A DNA stretch of 64,000 nt, taken from assembly GCF_008843145.1 (NCBI RefSeq), contig NZ_CP030265.1, positions 3,836,501 through 3,900,500 of the forward strand, written 5' to 3'. The stretch's first letter is position 1. Each line of letters starts with the position of its first letter. The notes under the pieces are model-generated. The model searched no databases. It was not told the origin of the DNA and was given only the letters and a program-made list of their open reading frames with translations. The stretch comes from Skermanella pratensis (GTDB taxonomy: Bacteria; Pseudomonadota; Alphaproteobacteria; Azospirillales; Azospirillaceae). Position numbers and translations under genes: made by a program. Below, piece by piece: positions 1 through 8,213 of the stretch.

Positions 1-1
1 C

Positions 2-910
2 CATTTCGACGCGGCGCTGGCCCCGGTCGCCGAGATCGCCGGCGGCGGCACCGTCGTCATCCATACCGTGAGCGGCGGCCGGGACGACCTGCCGCCGCCC
101 GGCTCCGGCATGACGGTCCGGCCCGAGCACCGGCGCATCCTCGACGCGGTCGAGCCGGACATGGGGCCGCACATCATGACCGGCCCCGTCGCCGTCCGGG
201 GCGCCGAACCGGGCGACGCGCTTCGCGTCGAGATCCTGGACGTGGCGCTGCGCGAGAATTGGGGCTTCAACCTGATCAGGCCGGGCGCCGGAGCCCTGCC
301 GGACCGGTTCCCCGATCACCGGCGGATACACCTGCCGATCGACCGGGCGGCGGGAAAGGTGCTGACGCCCTGGGGGCTGGAGATCCCGGCCCGTCCTTTC
401 TTCGGCGTGATGGGCACCGCGCCGGCGCCGGACCTGGGGCGGCTCACCTCGATCGTGCCGGGAGCCTTCGGCGGCAACATCGACAACAAGGAGCTGACGG
501 CAGGATCGGTCCTGTACCTGCCGGTCTGGACGGAGGGCGCGCTGTTCTCTGCCGGCGACGGCCACGCCGCCCAGGGCGACGGGGAGGTCTGCCTGACCGC
601 GGTGGAGACGGGCCTGACCGGAACCTTCCGCATCGACCTGGTAAAGCGGGCCGGACTGACGTCTCCCCGGGCGGAAACGCCGGACCACCTGATCACCATG
701 GGCTTCGACGAGGACCTGGACGAGGCCGCGCGCATGGCCCTGATAGAGATGATCGGGCTGATCACCGAACGCACGCCCCTGTCGGAGGAGGAAGCCTACC
801 GGCTGTGCAGCCTTGCAGCCGACCTGCGCGTCACGCAATTGGTGAACCGGCGCAAGGGCATCCATGCCATGCTGGGGCGCTGGGCGCTCCGGACGAAACC
901 AATCCCCTGA
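2..910 (+). CDS. Acetamidase/formamidase family protein, 5' truncated
   Basis: The frame is open from the first base of the window, so the true start lies outside. The GTG at 68 is an internal codon. The visible part (about 302 residues) has the FmdA/AmdA layout: an RPEHRRI segment, a GPHIMTGPVAVRGAEPGD stretch, a GNIDNKEL motif and the AEGDGHAAQGDGE-like metal region (here SAGDGHAAQGDGE). Family members hydrolyse short amides such as formamide or acetamide to ammonia and acid in the cytoplasm. A DUF3830 gene follows after 17 bases, so the two are probably co-transcribed. The substrate cannot be read from the sequence. Confidence 0.9.
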   Translation, partial: HFDAALAPVAEIAGGGTVVIHTVSGGRDDLPPPGSGMTVRPEHRRILDAVEPDMGPHIMTGPVAVRGAEPGDALRVEILDVALRENWGFNLIRPGAGALPDRFPDHRRIHLPIDRAAGKVLTPWGLEIPARPFFGVMGTAPAPDLGRLTSIVPGAFGGNIDNKELTAGSVLYLPVWTEGALFSAGDGHAAQGDGEVCLTAVETGLTGTFRIDLVKRAGLTSPRAETPDHLITMGFDEDLDEAARMALIEMIGLITERTPLSEEEAYRLCSLAADLRVTQLVNRRKGIHAMLGRWALRTKPIP

Positions 911-927
911 CGGGGAGGAGAGAGACC

Positions 928-1340
928 ATGGAAAATCTGAAGATCACCATCAACGAGATGGTCTTCGACGCACGACTGGAACTCCAGGCGGCGCCGAAGA
1001 CCTGTGCCGCCTTCATCCAGCGCCTGCCGTTCGATTCCCAGGTCGTCCATGTCCGCTGGAGCGGCGAAGGCGTCTGGATCCCGCTCGGCGACTATGATTT
1101 CGGCGTCGGATACGAGAACCACACCAGCTATCCGGCCCCGGGCCAGATCATCCTGTATCCCGGCGGGATCAGCGAGACCGAGATCCTGCTGGCCTATGGC
1201 GGGGTGCAGTTCGCCAGCAAGATGGGCCAGCTGGCCGGCAACCACTTCATCACCCTGACCTCGGACTGGAGAACCTGCCCGAGGTCGGCCGCCTCGCCCT
1301 GTGGCACGGCGCCCAGAAGATCAGGTTCGAGGCGGCGTGA
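928..1340 (+). pseudogene. DUF3830 family protein, frameshifted near the 3' end
   Basis: This is a small cyclophilin-like DUF3830 protein, often linked to amide or amino-acid catabolism genes; its function is not established. The ATG at 928 follows a GGGGAGGAG ribosome site. The reading frame is normal to about residue 112 (GNHFITLT), then becomes an Arg/Ser-rich tail running to 1359. From base 1263, frame 3 continues the family's ending with GLENLPEVGRLALWHGAQ and a stop at 1338-1340. One missing base in the TCGGA run near 1261-1264 explains the break. Either the gene is recently broken or the base is a sequencing error. Three other genes here show the same kind of lesion. Confidence 0.75.
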
Positions 1341-1367
1341 CGGGAAGCCCGGATCGTGAGGGACGAT

Positions 1368-1393
1368 CATGCAGGTCCCTCATGCAGGTCCCG
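1368..1393. repeat. 13-bp tandem duplication
   Basis: CATGCAGGTCCC occurs twice head to tail (1368-1379 and 1381-1392) in the gap between the DUF3830 gene and the cytochrome gene. The rest of 1341-1610 shows no convincing gene. A short hairpin, GATCGT/ACGATC, lies just before the repeat. Confidence 0.7.
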
Positions 1394-1610
1394 GCGGGGG
1401 GCTGGGGCACCTCGTCTTCACCGCGCCCAGCCTCTACGACCTCAACACGGTGTGGGTTGCCGCCTCCGCGGAGCGCGCATCGGTGTTCCGAACGGTTCGA
1501 CAGGTTTTCCTGATCCAGGTTAATGCGGCCGGGGCGTTGGCGTGCCATCACCGGCATATGGGAGTGGGACGAGCGGCAACGCCGTCCGTGACCTTCATGA
1601 GGAGCGCCAG

Positions 1611-1946
1611 ATGGCCGGACTATCCTGGAAGGCAGCGATCCTGTTGGGAGCCGCGGCGACCCCCTGGGTCACCGACGCCGGCCAGGCGCGGAGCGGCGAT
1701 CCCGCCGCCGGGGGACGCATCGCCGAACAGTGGTGCTCGTCCTGCCACGTCGTCTCGGGAGCCGGAACCGACGCGGTCCCGAGCCTGGAGCGCATCGCCA
1801 GGGATATTCCCGCCGCGCAGGGAGATCCGGGATTCGCCCGGTTGAGGCAGTGGCTGGCCGATCCGCACCCGCCGATGCCGAACCTCTCCCTGTCGGACGC
1901 CGAGATCATCGACATCGCGGCCTATCTTGAAACCCTGGCGCGCTGA
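1611..1946 (+). CDS. Small c-type cytochrome
   Basis: 111 residues. An N-terminal hydrophobic segment (residues about 6-20) is a Sec signal or anchor, so the protein is periplasmic. The haem-binding CSSCH motif is at residues 42-46. Met89 in PHPPMPNL is the likely sixth haem ligand, and the SDAEIIDIAAYLETL helix near the C-terminus is typical of class I cytochromes c. The ATG at 1611 was chosen because it follows GAGGAGCG; an upstream ATG at 1542 would put non-secretory sequence before the signal. It probably passes electrons in the periplasm; the partner is unknown. It converges with the persulfide dioxygenase gene. Confidence 0.85.
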   Translation: MAGLSWKAAILLGAAATPWVTDAGQARSGDPAAGGRIAEQWCSSCHVVSGAGTDAVPSLERIARDIPAAQGDPGFARLRQWLADPHPPMPNLSLSDAEIIDIAAYLETLAR

Positions 1947-1998
1947 GCCGGCCACGGCCTGAGCGCACCGGGCACCCCTTTCCTTCCCGAACCCTCCC

Positions 1999-2862
1999 TC
2001 AAAGAGCGTCGATGGGGATCTTCAGGTAGCGCTTGCCGTTGCCCTCCGGCGGCGGCAACCGGCCCGCCCGGACGTTCACCTGGATCGAAGGGATGATCAG
2101 CTTCGGCATGTCGAGCGTCCTGTCGCGGGCCTCGCGCAGGGCGACGAACTCCTCCTCGCCCACGCCGTCATGGACATGGACGTTGCGCGCCCGCTGCAGA
2201 GATACCGTGCTTTCCCAGGCGAAATGATCCCGGCCCGGTGGCTTGTAGTCATGGCCGGTGAACAGCCGGGTTTCGGGCGGCAGGTCCAGGATGCGCCGGA
2301 TGGAGCGGTACAGGGCGTGGGCATCGCCGCCGGGGAAGTCGCAACGCGCCGTGCCGTAATCGGGCTGGAACAGCGTATCGCCGACGAAAGCCGCGTCGCC
2401 GACCACATAGGTCATGTCGGCCGGCGTGTGGCCCGGCGTGTGGATGGCCCTGCACTCAAGCCCGCCGACATCGAACCGCTCGCCGTCGGCGAACAGGTGG
2501 TCGAACTGACGCCCGTCGGTGACGAAGGCCGGCTCCATGTTGAACAGGGTCCGGAAGACCTTCTGGACCTCGCGTATATGCTCCCCGATGCCGATGCGCC
2601 CGCCGAGCTTCTCCTTCAGGTAGGGAGCGGCGGACAGGTGATCGGCGTGGATATGGGTCTCCAGTATCCACTCGACCGTGAGGCCGCGCTCATGCACCGC
2701 CGCGACCAGGCGGTCCGCCGAGGCGGTCGAGGTGCGCCCCGATTTCGGGTCGAAGTCGAGCACGCTGTCGATCAGGGCCGCGGCCTTGGTGGCGGGATCG
2801 ACGACCACGTAGCTGACGGTGTTGGTCGCCTCGTCGAAAAAGGGGATGACCTCCGGTTTCAT
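1999..2862 (-). CDS. MBL-fold hydrolase, persulfide dioxygenase-like (Blh/ETHE1 type)
   Basis: 287 residues with the metallo-beta-lactamase motif THIHADH (His70, His72, Asp74, His75), then HTPGHTPADM, GDTLF and FTGHDY. This is the pattern of the ETHE1/Blh subgroup, which oxidises glutathione persulfide to sulfite using a mononuclear iron. The start at 2862 is preferred because AGGAGG lies 5 nt upstream; an ATG one codon earlier sits too close. It is divergent from an ArsR/BigR-type repressor, with a TauE/SafE exporter beyond. This matches the bigR-blh sulfide-detoxification arrangement of Agrobacterium and Xylella. The iron-dependent activity is inferred from the family. Confidence 0.88.
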   Translation of the reverse strand: MKPEVIPFFDEATNTVSYVVVDPATKAAALIDSVLDFDPKSGRTSTASADRLVAAVHERGLTVEWILETHIHADHLSAAPYLKEKLGGRIGIGEHIREVQKVFRTLFNMEPAFVTDGRQFDHLFADGERFDVGGLECRAIHTPGHTPADMTYVVGDAAFVGDTLFQPDYGTARCDFPGGDAHALYRSIRRILDLPPETRLFTGHDYKPPGRDHFAWESTVSLQRARNVHVHDGVGEEEFVALREARDRTLDMPKLIIPSIQVNVRAGRLPPPEGNGKRYLKIPIDAL

Positions 2863-2929
2863 CATGACCTCCTGTACGGCCCTTCCGAGGGCCACTCGCG
2901 TTGTTGCTTGAACAGGTGTGTCCATCCAT

Positions 2930-2950
2930 TATATTAGTCAATACTAAATT
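2930..2950. promoter_or_regulatory. AT-rich promoter/operator with inverted repeat between blh-like and bigR-like genes
   Basis: The only AT-rich patch in this divergent intergenic space contains TTAGT-CAAT-ACTAA (2934-2947). It overlaps TATATT (2930-2935), which could serve as a -10. BigR represses its own divergent operon from an AT-rich palindrome in other alphaproteobacteria, so this is the likely operator. The placement is inference from pattern only. Confidence 0.5.
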
Positions 2951-2966
2951 AGATGATGCTATTTAA

Positions 2967-3299
2967 ATGGTCGAACCGAACGGCAGTCCGATGAACCCGG
3001 CAGAGCTGGAGGCGCAGGCCGCAGAGGCGGAATCGTTCCTGCGGTCGCTGGCGAGCCGCCAGCGCCTGATGATCCTGTGCTCGCTTGCCGAAGGCGAGAT
3101 GCAGGCCGGCGAGTTGGTCCGGCGGCTGGGCCGATCCCAGTCCAACGTGTCGCAGCATCCCGCGAAGCTGCGCGAAGAGGATCCCGTGGCGACCCGGCGC
3201 GAGGGAGCCGCGATCCACTACCGCATCGCATCGGACCGTATCCGCCCGACCCTGGCCGAATTGCACCGTCTGTTCCGCGCCGAAAGCCGACCCGGCTGA
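2967..3299 (+). CDS. ArsR/SmtB-family repressor, BigR-like
   Basis: 110 residues with a winged helix-turn-helix (LASRQRLMILCSLAEGE, then GELVRRLGRSQSNVSQH, then the wing TRREGAAIHYRI). BigR-type repressors sense persulfide through a disulfide between two cysteines. Cys38 is present, but the second, C-terminal cysteine is absent (the tail reads HRLFRAESRPG). Two further oddities fall in the DNA-binding core: Pro65 in SQHPAKL, where the family has Leu, and Asp72-Pro73 where Gly-Leu is usual. A proline in the recognition helix may impair binding. The gene may be decaying or may use another signal. ATG 2991 is an alternative start. Confidence 0.8.
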   Translation: MVEPNGSPMNPAELEAQAAEAESFLRSLASRQRLMILCSLAEGEMQAGELVRRLGRSQSNVSQHPAKLREEDPVATRREGAAIHYRIASDRIRPTLAELHRLFRAESRPG

Positions 3300-3309
3300 C
3301 GCGCCTTCC

Positions 3310-3379
3310 CGCTCCCGACAGCCCGCTCCCGACAGCCCGCTCCCGACAGCCCGCCCCCAACAGCCCGCCCCCAACAGCC
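3310..3379. repeat. Five tandem copies of a 14-bp unit
   Basis: Units start at 3310, 3324, 3338, 3352 and 3366. The first three read CGCTCCCGACAGCC; the last two read CGCCCCCAACAGCC. The array fills the space between the repressor stop (3299) and the exporter start (3393). It would separate the two genes in a shared transcript. Copy number may vary between strains. Confidence 0.9.
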
Positions 3380-3392
3380 CGAGGGTGCCCCG

Positions 3393-4169
3393 ATGCAAGA
3401 ACTCCTCACGATCCTGTCCGGCTCGCTGGTCGGATTTACCCTCGGCCTGATCGGCGGCGGGGGGTCGATCCTGGCCGTGCCGCTGCTGCTCTACGTGGTG
3501 GGAATGCCGGATCCCCACGTCGCGATCGGCACCAGCGCGCTGGCGGTCGCCGTCAGCGCCTTCGCCAACCTTGCCCAGCACGCCCGGGCCGGGACGGTGA
3601 AGTGGCCGTGCGCCGTGACCTTCGCCGCCTCCGGCGTGCTCGGGGCCTTGGTCGGGTCGACCATCGGAAAGGCGGTGGAGGGCGAGAAGCTGCTGTTCCT
3701 GTTCGCGCTGGCGATGGTCGCGGTCGGGGTTTCCATGCTGCGCCGGCGGGGCGGCGAGGGTGATTCCACGGTCCACATCGACCGGCGCATCGCGGCTCGG
3801 CTGCTGGCCATCGGGTTCCTGGTCGGGACCGTATCGGGCCTGTTCGGGATCGGCGGCGGCTTCCTGGTCGTGCCCGGCATCCTGTTCGGCAGCGGCATGG
3901 CGGTGCTCAATGCCGTCGGTTCTTCCCTGTTCTCGGTCGGCGCCTTCGGCCTCACCACGGCGGCCAACTACGCCGTTTCCGGCCTGATCGACTGGACGGT
4001 CGCGGGCCTGTTCATCGCGGGCGGGCTGGCGGGCGGCTTCGCCGGGCTGAAGGCGGCGGTCCGGCTGTCCACCCGCAAGGGGGCGCTGACCCGAATCTTC
4101 GCCGGCGTCATGTTCGCCGTCGCCGCCTACATGCTGTACCGGAACGCGGGCGCCTTCGGCCTGCTCTGA
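3393..4169 (+). CDS. Sulfite exporter TauE/SafE family membrane protein
   Basis: 258 residues, almost entirely hydrophobic, with about eight transmembrane segments and the two family repeats (LGLIGGGGSILAVPLL near residue 15 and VSGLFGIGGGFLVVPGI near residue 150). TauE/SafE proteins export sulfite or other sulfonate-type anions. The position downstream of the persulfide dioxygenase and BigR-like genes fits removal of the sulfite made by persulfide oxidation. The exact substrate is inferred from context. Confidence 0.9.
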   Translation: MQELLTILSGSLVGFTLGLIGGGGSILAVPLLLYVVGMPDPHVAIGTSALAVAVSAFANLAQHARAGTVKWPCAVTFAASGVLGALVGSTIGKAVEGEKLLFLFALAMVAVGVSMLRRRGGEGDSTVHIDRRIAARLLAIGFLVGTVSGLFGIGGGFLVVPGILFGSGMAVLNAVGSSLFSVGAFGLTTAANYAVSGLIDWTVAGLFIAGGLAGGFAGLKAAVRLSTRKGALTRIFAGVMFAVAAYMLYRNAGAFGLL

Positions 4170-4249
4170 TCGCCTTCACCAGGGCCTCGACACGAGGTGT
4201 CGCCAGGCGCGCGGAGGCTGTCGCCAGCGCCCGCGACGACCGGAACATT

Positions 4250-4696
4250 TCAACCCGACTTCATCTCATGCTCCCCGACCCAGGCGAGCAGCGCCGGAAG
4301 CGGCATCGCTCCGGCGGTCCGCGCGACTTCTCGGCCCCGGTGGACCAGAACCAGGGTCGGGATGCTCCTGATCCCGAAACGGGCGGCCAGCTCCGGAACG
4401 GTTTCCGTGTCGACCTTGGCCAACCGGACACGGGGTTCGAGCCGGGCCGCCGCCTGTTCGAAAACGGGGGCCATCATCCGGCAGGGGCCACACCACGCGG
4501 CCCAGAAATCAACCAGGAGCGGCAGGTCGCTCCGCTCCGCATGGACCGCGAACCGGTCGGCATCCAGGGCCAGCGGCTTGCCCTGGAACAGGGTGCCGCC
4601 GCACCGGCCGCATTTGCCCTTCTGGCCCAGGCGGTCGCGCGGCATGCGGTTGAGGGTGTCGCAATTCGGGCATGCGACGTGAATGCTCTCGGACAT
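4250..4696 (-). CDS. trxC: Thioredoxin 2 (TrxC type)
   Basis: 148 residues. An N-terminal zinc ribbon (Cys9/Cys12 and Cys29/Cys32) precedes a thioredoxin fold with the active site WCGPC (Cys69, Cys72) and the cis-proline loop SIPTL. Zinc-ribbon thioredoxin 2 is a cytoplasmic disulfide reductase linked to oxidative stress. ATG 4696 follows GGAGGAGG. A small redox protein gene and a permease gene lie just upstream in the same direction, so the three may form one operon (permease, small thioredoxin-fold protein, trxC). Confidence 0.93.
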   Translation of the reverse strand: MSESIHVACPNCDTLNRMPRDRLGQKGKCGRCGGTLFQGKPLALDADRFAVHAERSDLPLLVDFWAAWCGPCRMMAPVFEQAAARLEPRVRLAKVDTETVPELAARFGIRSIPTLVLVHRGREVARTAGAMPLPALLAWVGEHEMKSG

Positions 4697-4732
4697 GGCA
4701 AACCTCCTCCCTGGCGGTTCCGCCGGTCCGGC

Positions 4733-4975
4733 CTATGCGGCGGCTTGCTTCAGCCAGGCCACGATCTCCTCCCGGCGCGGCAACCGGCCGGACACCTTGA
4801 CCTCGTCCCCGACGACGAGGCCCGGCGTGCTGATGACGGAGTGATCGAGGATCCGGGCCATGTCCGTGACATGCTCGATCTCGACGGCGACGCCGGCTTC
4901 CTGCGCCGCCTCCCGGGTCAACTCCTCCAGGCGCTTGCAGCGGGCGCAACCCGGCCCAAGGACTTTGACTCGCAT
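4733..4975 (-). CDS. Small thioredoxin-fold (redox-active disulfide, TM0996-type) protein
   Basis: 80 residues. It starts MRVKVLGPGCARCKRLEEL, giving a CxxC active site at Cys10 and Cys13, and has the VISTPGLVVGDEV cis-proline region. The ATG at 4975 has AAGGAGG 8 nt upstream; a TTG six codons earlier would overlap that site. Family members are commonly encoded next to DUF318/YraQ-type permeases, exactly as here. They are thought to serve the transporter as a metal- or thiol-handling partner. The role is inferred. Confidence 0.85.
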   Translation of the reverse strand: MRVKVLGPGCARCKRLEELTREAAQEAGVAVEIEHVTDMARILDHSVISTPGLVVGDEVKVSGRLPRREEIVAWLKQAAA

Positions 4976-5024
4976 GGTTCGATCCTCCTTCAAATCGGTG
5001 GTTGCTCACGTTAGCGTTCGAGGC

Positions 5025-6545
5025 TCAGGCGGCCTTCGTCATGGTGCCGGTCCGGCGATGGAAGGCATGCAGGACCGCGGCGAGGACCAGCAGGAAAAGC
5101 ACGAAGCCTCCACCGAGCAGCCATGGGCTGACTCCGTCCCGCCATGCCCCGAAGGTCAAGCCCGCCGCCGTGCTGAACAGCGCCACCAGGCCGACATAGG
5201 CCCACGCCTTGGTCCGGCCGATGATGCTGGCGGTGATCAGGATGCTTTGCAGGCTCAATTCGGGATCCGCCATCAGGTAGGCCAGCAGCGGCCCCGGATG
5301 CATGCCGAGCGCCAGGAACATCTGCGCGACCGGCACCTCGACCAGGGTCGGGAAGTACATGAACACGCCGAAGACGACGCCCACCAGATTGGCGAGCACG
5401 GTGTTGCTGCCGGCCATCGTCTCCACCCATTCCGGCCGGATGAACACGCGCAGGACTCCCACCGCGAAGACGCCGACGACCAGCAGCGGGAAGATCTGGC
5501 GGACGAACCGCCAGCTTTCCCACAGCCATTGCTGAATCTCGAACCGGTCGATGTGGCGGCAGGCGACCCGGATGATCGCCGCCATGGTAGCCGCCACGCC
5601 CACCAGCCTCCCGGTCAGGTGAAGCGTGACGCCGTCGGCCCCGGGCTGCACGCCGACGGAGGCCACCCCCAGGGTCAGCACGACCAGAGCCAGCGCCGCC
5701 CAAGTCCAGCGGTTGAATCCCTCGTCCACCCGGCCCAGTCCGAGCGGGGCCACCGCCGCGATGATGCCCAGCAGCAGGACGAGGACCGCTCCTTGCGCGC
5801 CGATCCCCTCCTCTCCCCGCGCGGGATCGAAGGGGATCATCCGGTGCAGCGTCGCCTCGACCTCGTCCATTCCGTGGATCGGCAGGGTGACGCTCGCATA
5901 GCTGTCGAGCAGGATGCCGACCTTCAGGGTCCCGGCGACGAGCAGCAGCACCAGGAGCAGCATCAGGACGACGGCCGGGAGTTGGAAGCGCTCGCTCCCG
6001 GCAAAAGCGCCGTCGGCCTCGCCGGCATGGACGCGGTCGTCCTTGCTGAAGACCAGCGCCATGATCATTCCGATGCCGATACCGAAGACCAGCGACAGCA
6101 CGAGACGCGCCGCCGCGAACTCGGCCCCCAGGGCGGCGCCCGTGTAGGTCAGCGCCAGGATGTTGGCCGCGGGCGCGAAGAACAGGAAGGTGATGGCCGG
6201 CCCCAGCCCGGCGCCCTTCCTGTAGATGCCCGCGAACAGCGGGACGATGGTGCAGGAGCAGACGGCCAGCAGGCTTCCGGCGGCCGTGGCCGCCGGATAG
6301 GCTATGGCCTTCGGCGCGCCAGGCCCCAGGAAGCGGGTGATCACCGACTTCGGCAACAGCGCGGAGAGACCACCGGCTATGAAAAAGGCCGGGACGAGGC
6401 ACAGCAGCACATGCGCGGCCAGATAGGCCGCGAGGCTTCCGAACCCGCTCTGCACGATCCGGACGAGAATGGCGGACGGTTCCACGGCAGGGACCCCCTC
6501 GGTTCGCAGCGTGTCGAGAGGGATTAAGCTACGGTATCGGGCCAT
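5025..6545 (-). CDS. DUF318/YraQ (ArsP-related) permease
   Basis: About 506 residues with roughly ten or more transmembrane segments. The signature AVCSCTIVPLFAGIYRKGAG near residues 93-112 carries the Cys-Ser-Cys core seen in these permeases. Related proteins export organoarsenicals or metals, or work with thioredoxin-fold partners; the substrate here is unknown. The gene is followed after about 50 bases by the small redox protein. The start is uncertain: ATG 6545 has a weak ribosome site (CACGGCGG), while GTG 6485 follows GAGGGGG by about 8 nt and would remove 20 non-hydrophobic residues. Confidence 0.85.
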   Translation of the reverse strand: MARYRSLIPLDTLRTEGVPAVEPSAILVRIVQSGFGSLAAYLAAHVLLCLVPAFFIAGGLSALLPKSVITRFLGPGAPKAIAYPAATAAGSLLAVCSCTIVPLFAGIYRKGAGLGPAITFLFFAPAANILALTYTGAALGAEFAAARLVLSLVFGIGIGMIMALVFSKDDRVHAGEADGAFAGSERFQLPAVVLMLLLVLLLVAGTLKVGILLDSYASVTLPIHGMDEVEATLHRMIPFDPARGEEGIGAQGAVLVLLLGIIAAVAPLGLGRVDEGFNRWTWAALALVVLTLGVASVGVQPGADGVTLHLTGRLVGVAATMAAIIRVACRHIDRFEIQQWLWESWRFVRQIFPLLVVGVFAVGVLRVFIRPEWVETMAGSNTVLANLVGVVFGVFMYFPTLVEVPVAQMFLALGMHPGPLLAYLMADPELSLQSILITASIIGRTKAWAYVGLVALFSTAAGLTFGAWRDGVSPWLLGGGFVLFLLVLAAVLHAFHRRTGTMTKAA

Positions 6546-6950
6546 CCGCCGTGACGCATGTCAAAGCGCATGCCGATGATATCGGCAAATCCGGATGATC
6601 CGGGACCGCCCGGCCGCAAGGTGCCGGCGGTCAGCGACCTGAACCGAATCGGGCGGCGGTTCGGGCCGGCAACAGCGGCGCCACGACCGCTTACAACTCA
6701 TCGCTGACAAGGGGTTTCGCCATGCGCGTCAGGCAGGCGAAGTCAATCTCCCAAGGTTTTGCCAGACGCCCTTAGCATTCCGCCAACAGGGAAGTTCATG
6801 AAGCTCATCGAGGGTAAGGTGGCTTCCGTCTGGAGCTAACACCTTCGCTGAATAATTACAGCGAGCACCAGAATGCACCGACGCGCATCCCACATTGTGA
6901 GAAGTTAGTGGGATGTGGCAAGGCCAACAGACCTAAGTGCTTCATTTCGC
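6546..6950. other. Intergenic region without recognisable gene
   Basis: About 400 bases between the permease start and tRNA-Glu. No frame has coding character or a recognisable product. A TTGACA-like element (minus strand, near 6559-6564) sits just ahead of the permease start. The remainder is moderate-GC sequence with no clear hairpin terminator. Confidence 0.5.
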
Positions 6951-7026
6951 TGGCGTCCCCAAGGGGATTCGAACCCCTGTTACCGCCGTGAGAGGGCGGT
7001 GTCCTAGGCCTCTAGACGATGGGGAC
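6951..7026 (-). tRNA. tRNA-Glu (anticodon CTC)
   Basis: 76 nt including an encoded 3' CCA. The acceptor stem pairs GTCCCCA with TGGGGAC. The anticodon arm is CCGCC-CTCTCAC-GGCGG with anticodon CTC, which reads GAG. The T arm is AGGGG-TTCGAAT-CCCCT. All three arms pair without mismatches in the regions checked by eye. Confidence 0.95.
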
Positions 7027-7094
7027 ATCGCTGGGCGAGAGGCCGGCTGTATAACCAACGCGCCGGCCTCCCGCAAGGGCTATTTCAACGGGCG

Positions 7095-7122
7095 TTCAAG
7101 TTTTCGCCTTCAAGTTTTCGCC
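7095..7122. repeat. 14-bp tandem duplication at the 3' end of ltaE
   Basis: TTCAAGTTTTCGCC occurs twice in a row (7095-7108 and 7109-7122). Each copy carries a possible stop (TCA on the plus strand), so the duplication spans the end of the threonine aldolase gene and duplicates its terminal codons. Confidence 0.85.
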
Positions 7123-8165
7123 AAGGCCCGCGCGTCGGCGATCATCCGGTCCACGTCCTCGGCCGAGGTGTTCCAGGCCGTCACCAGCCTCACCACCGGG
7201 CCGTCCCAGCGGTAGAAGCCGTAACCCCGCTCCAGCAGGCCGGCGGTGACCGGCTCGGGCAGGCTGATGAAGATCTCGTTGGCTTCCACCGGGTCGCGCA
7301 GGGCGGCCCCGGGCAGTGCCGTCAGTCCGGCGGCCAGGCGGTCGGCCATGGCGTTCGCATGGGTCGCGAGGCGCAGCCACAGGCCGCCCTCCAGATAGGC
7401 GTCGAGCTGGGCCGACAGGAAGCGCATCTTGCTGAACAGGTGCCCGGCGCGCTTGCGGCGGAAGGCGAAGCTTCGGGCCAGTTCCGGCTTGAAGAAGACC
7501 ACCGCCTCGGCGGCCAGGGCGCCGTTCTTGGTGGCGCCGAACGACAGCACGTCCACGCCGGCCCGCCACGTCACGTCGGCGGGGGAGCAGCCCAGCCGCG
7601 CCACGGCATTGGCGAAGCGGGCGCCGTCCATGTGGACCGGCAGGCCGTGGGACCGTGCCACCTCCGACAGGGCCGCAACCTCGGCAGGGGTATAGACCGT
7701 GCCGGACTCGGTCGCCTGGGTCAGCGTCACCGCCGCCGGCTGGACATGGTGCACGACGCCGGCGCCCGCCGTTTCCAGGGTGGCGCGCAGGGTCGCGGGT
7801 TCGATCTTGCCGCCGGCGCCGGGCAATCCCACCAGCTTGGCGCCCGCGGTGAACATCTCCGGCGCGCCGCACTCGTCGGTGTTGACGTGGGCCATTTCAT
7901 GGCAGTAGATCGCGCCATAGGGCGGTGCCACGGCGGCCAGGGCCAGCGCGTTGGCGGCCGATCCGGTCGCCACGGGAAAGACCGCCACCTCGTGGCCGAA
8001 CAGGGCCGACAGCCTTTCCGAAACGCGGGCGGTCAGCGGGTCCTCGCCATAGGACGGCGTCGGGCCCGACGATGCGGCGACGAGGGCTTCAAGGATTTCC
8101 GGCGCGGCGCCGGTCACGTTGTCACTGGTGAAGTTCACGGGACTCTGATCCGGTGTTGCGGGCAA
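7110..8165 (-). CDS. ltaE: Low-specificity L-threonine aldolase
   Basis: 351 residues, a fold-type I PLP enzyme. Visible motifs are NFTSDNVTGAAPE at the start, FPVATGSAANALAL (cofactor phosphate binding), the VHMDGARFANA aspartate region and SFGATKNG with the PLP lysine at Lys213. It cleaves L-threonine or L-allo-threonine to glycine and acetaldehyde in the cytoplasm. It is a single gene on the minus strand, downstream of nothing obviously related. The 3' end lies in a 14-bp tandem duplication. Confidence 0.92.
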   Translation of the reverse strand: MPATPDQSPVNFTSDNVTGAAPEILEALVAASSGPTPSYGEDPLTARVSERLSALFGHEVAVFPVATGSAANALALAAVAPPYGAIYCHEMAHVNTDECGAPEMFTAGAKLVGLPGAGGKIEPATLRATLETAGAGVVHHVQPAAVTLTQATESGTVYTPAEVAALSEVARSHGLPVHMDGARFANAVARLGCSPADVTWRAGVDVLSFGATKNGALAAEAVVFFKPELARSFAFRRKRAGHLFSKMRFLSAQLDAYLEGGLWLRLATHANAMADRLAAGLTALPGAALRDPVEANEIFISLPEPVTAGLLERGYGFYRWDGPVVRLVTAWNTSAEDVDRMIADARALAKT

Positions 8166-8213
8166 GATCGACTGTATGCTGGAATGATATAGTATAACGG
8201 GGTGTGATGAGCA

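Noticed and set aside
3301-3380. CRISPR-like array
   Set aside because: The 14-bp units are contiguous without spacers, so it is a simple tandem repeat. No CRISPR array was seen anywhere in the window.
6937-7215. A 92-codon frame over the tRNA-Glu gene
   Set aside because: It overlaps the tRNA and the ltaE 3' end and has no coding character.
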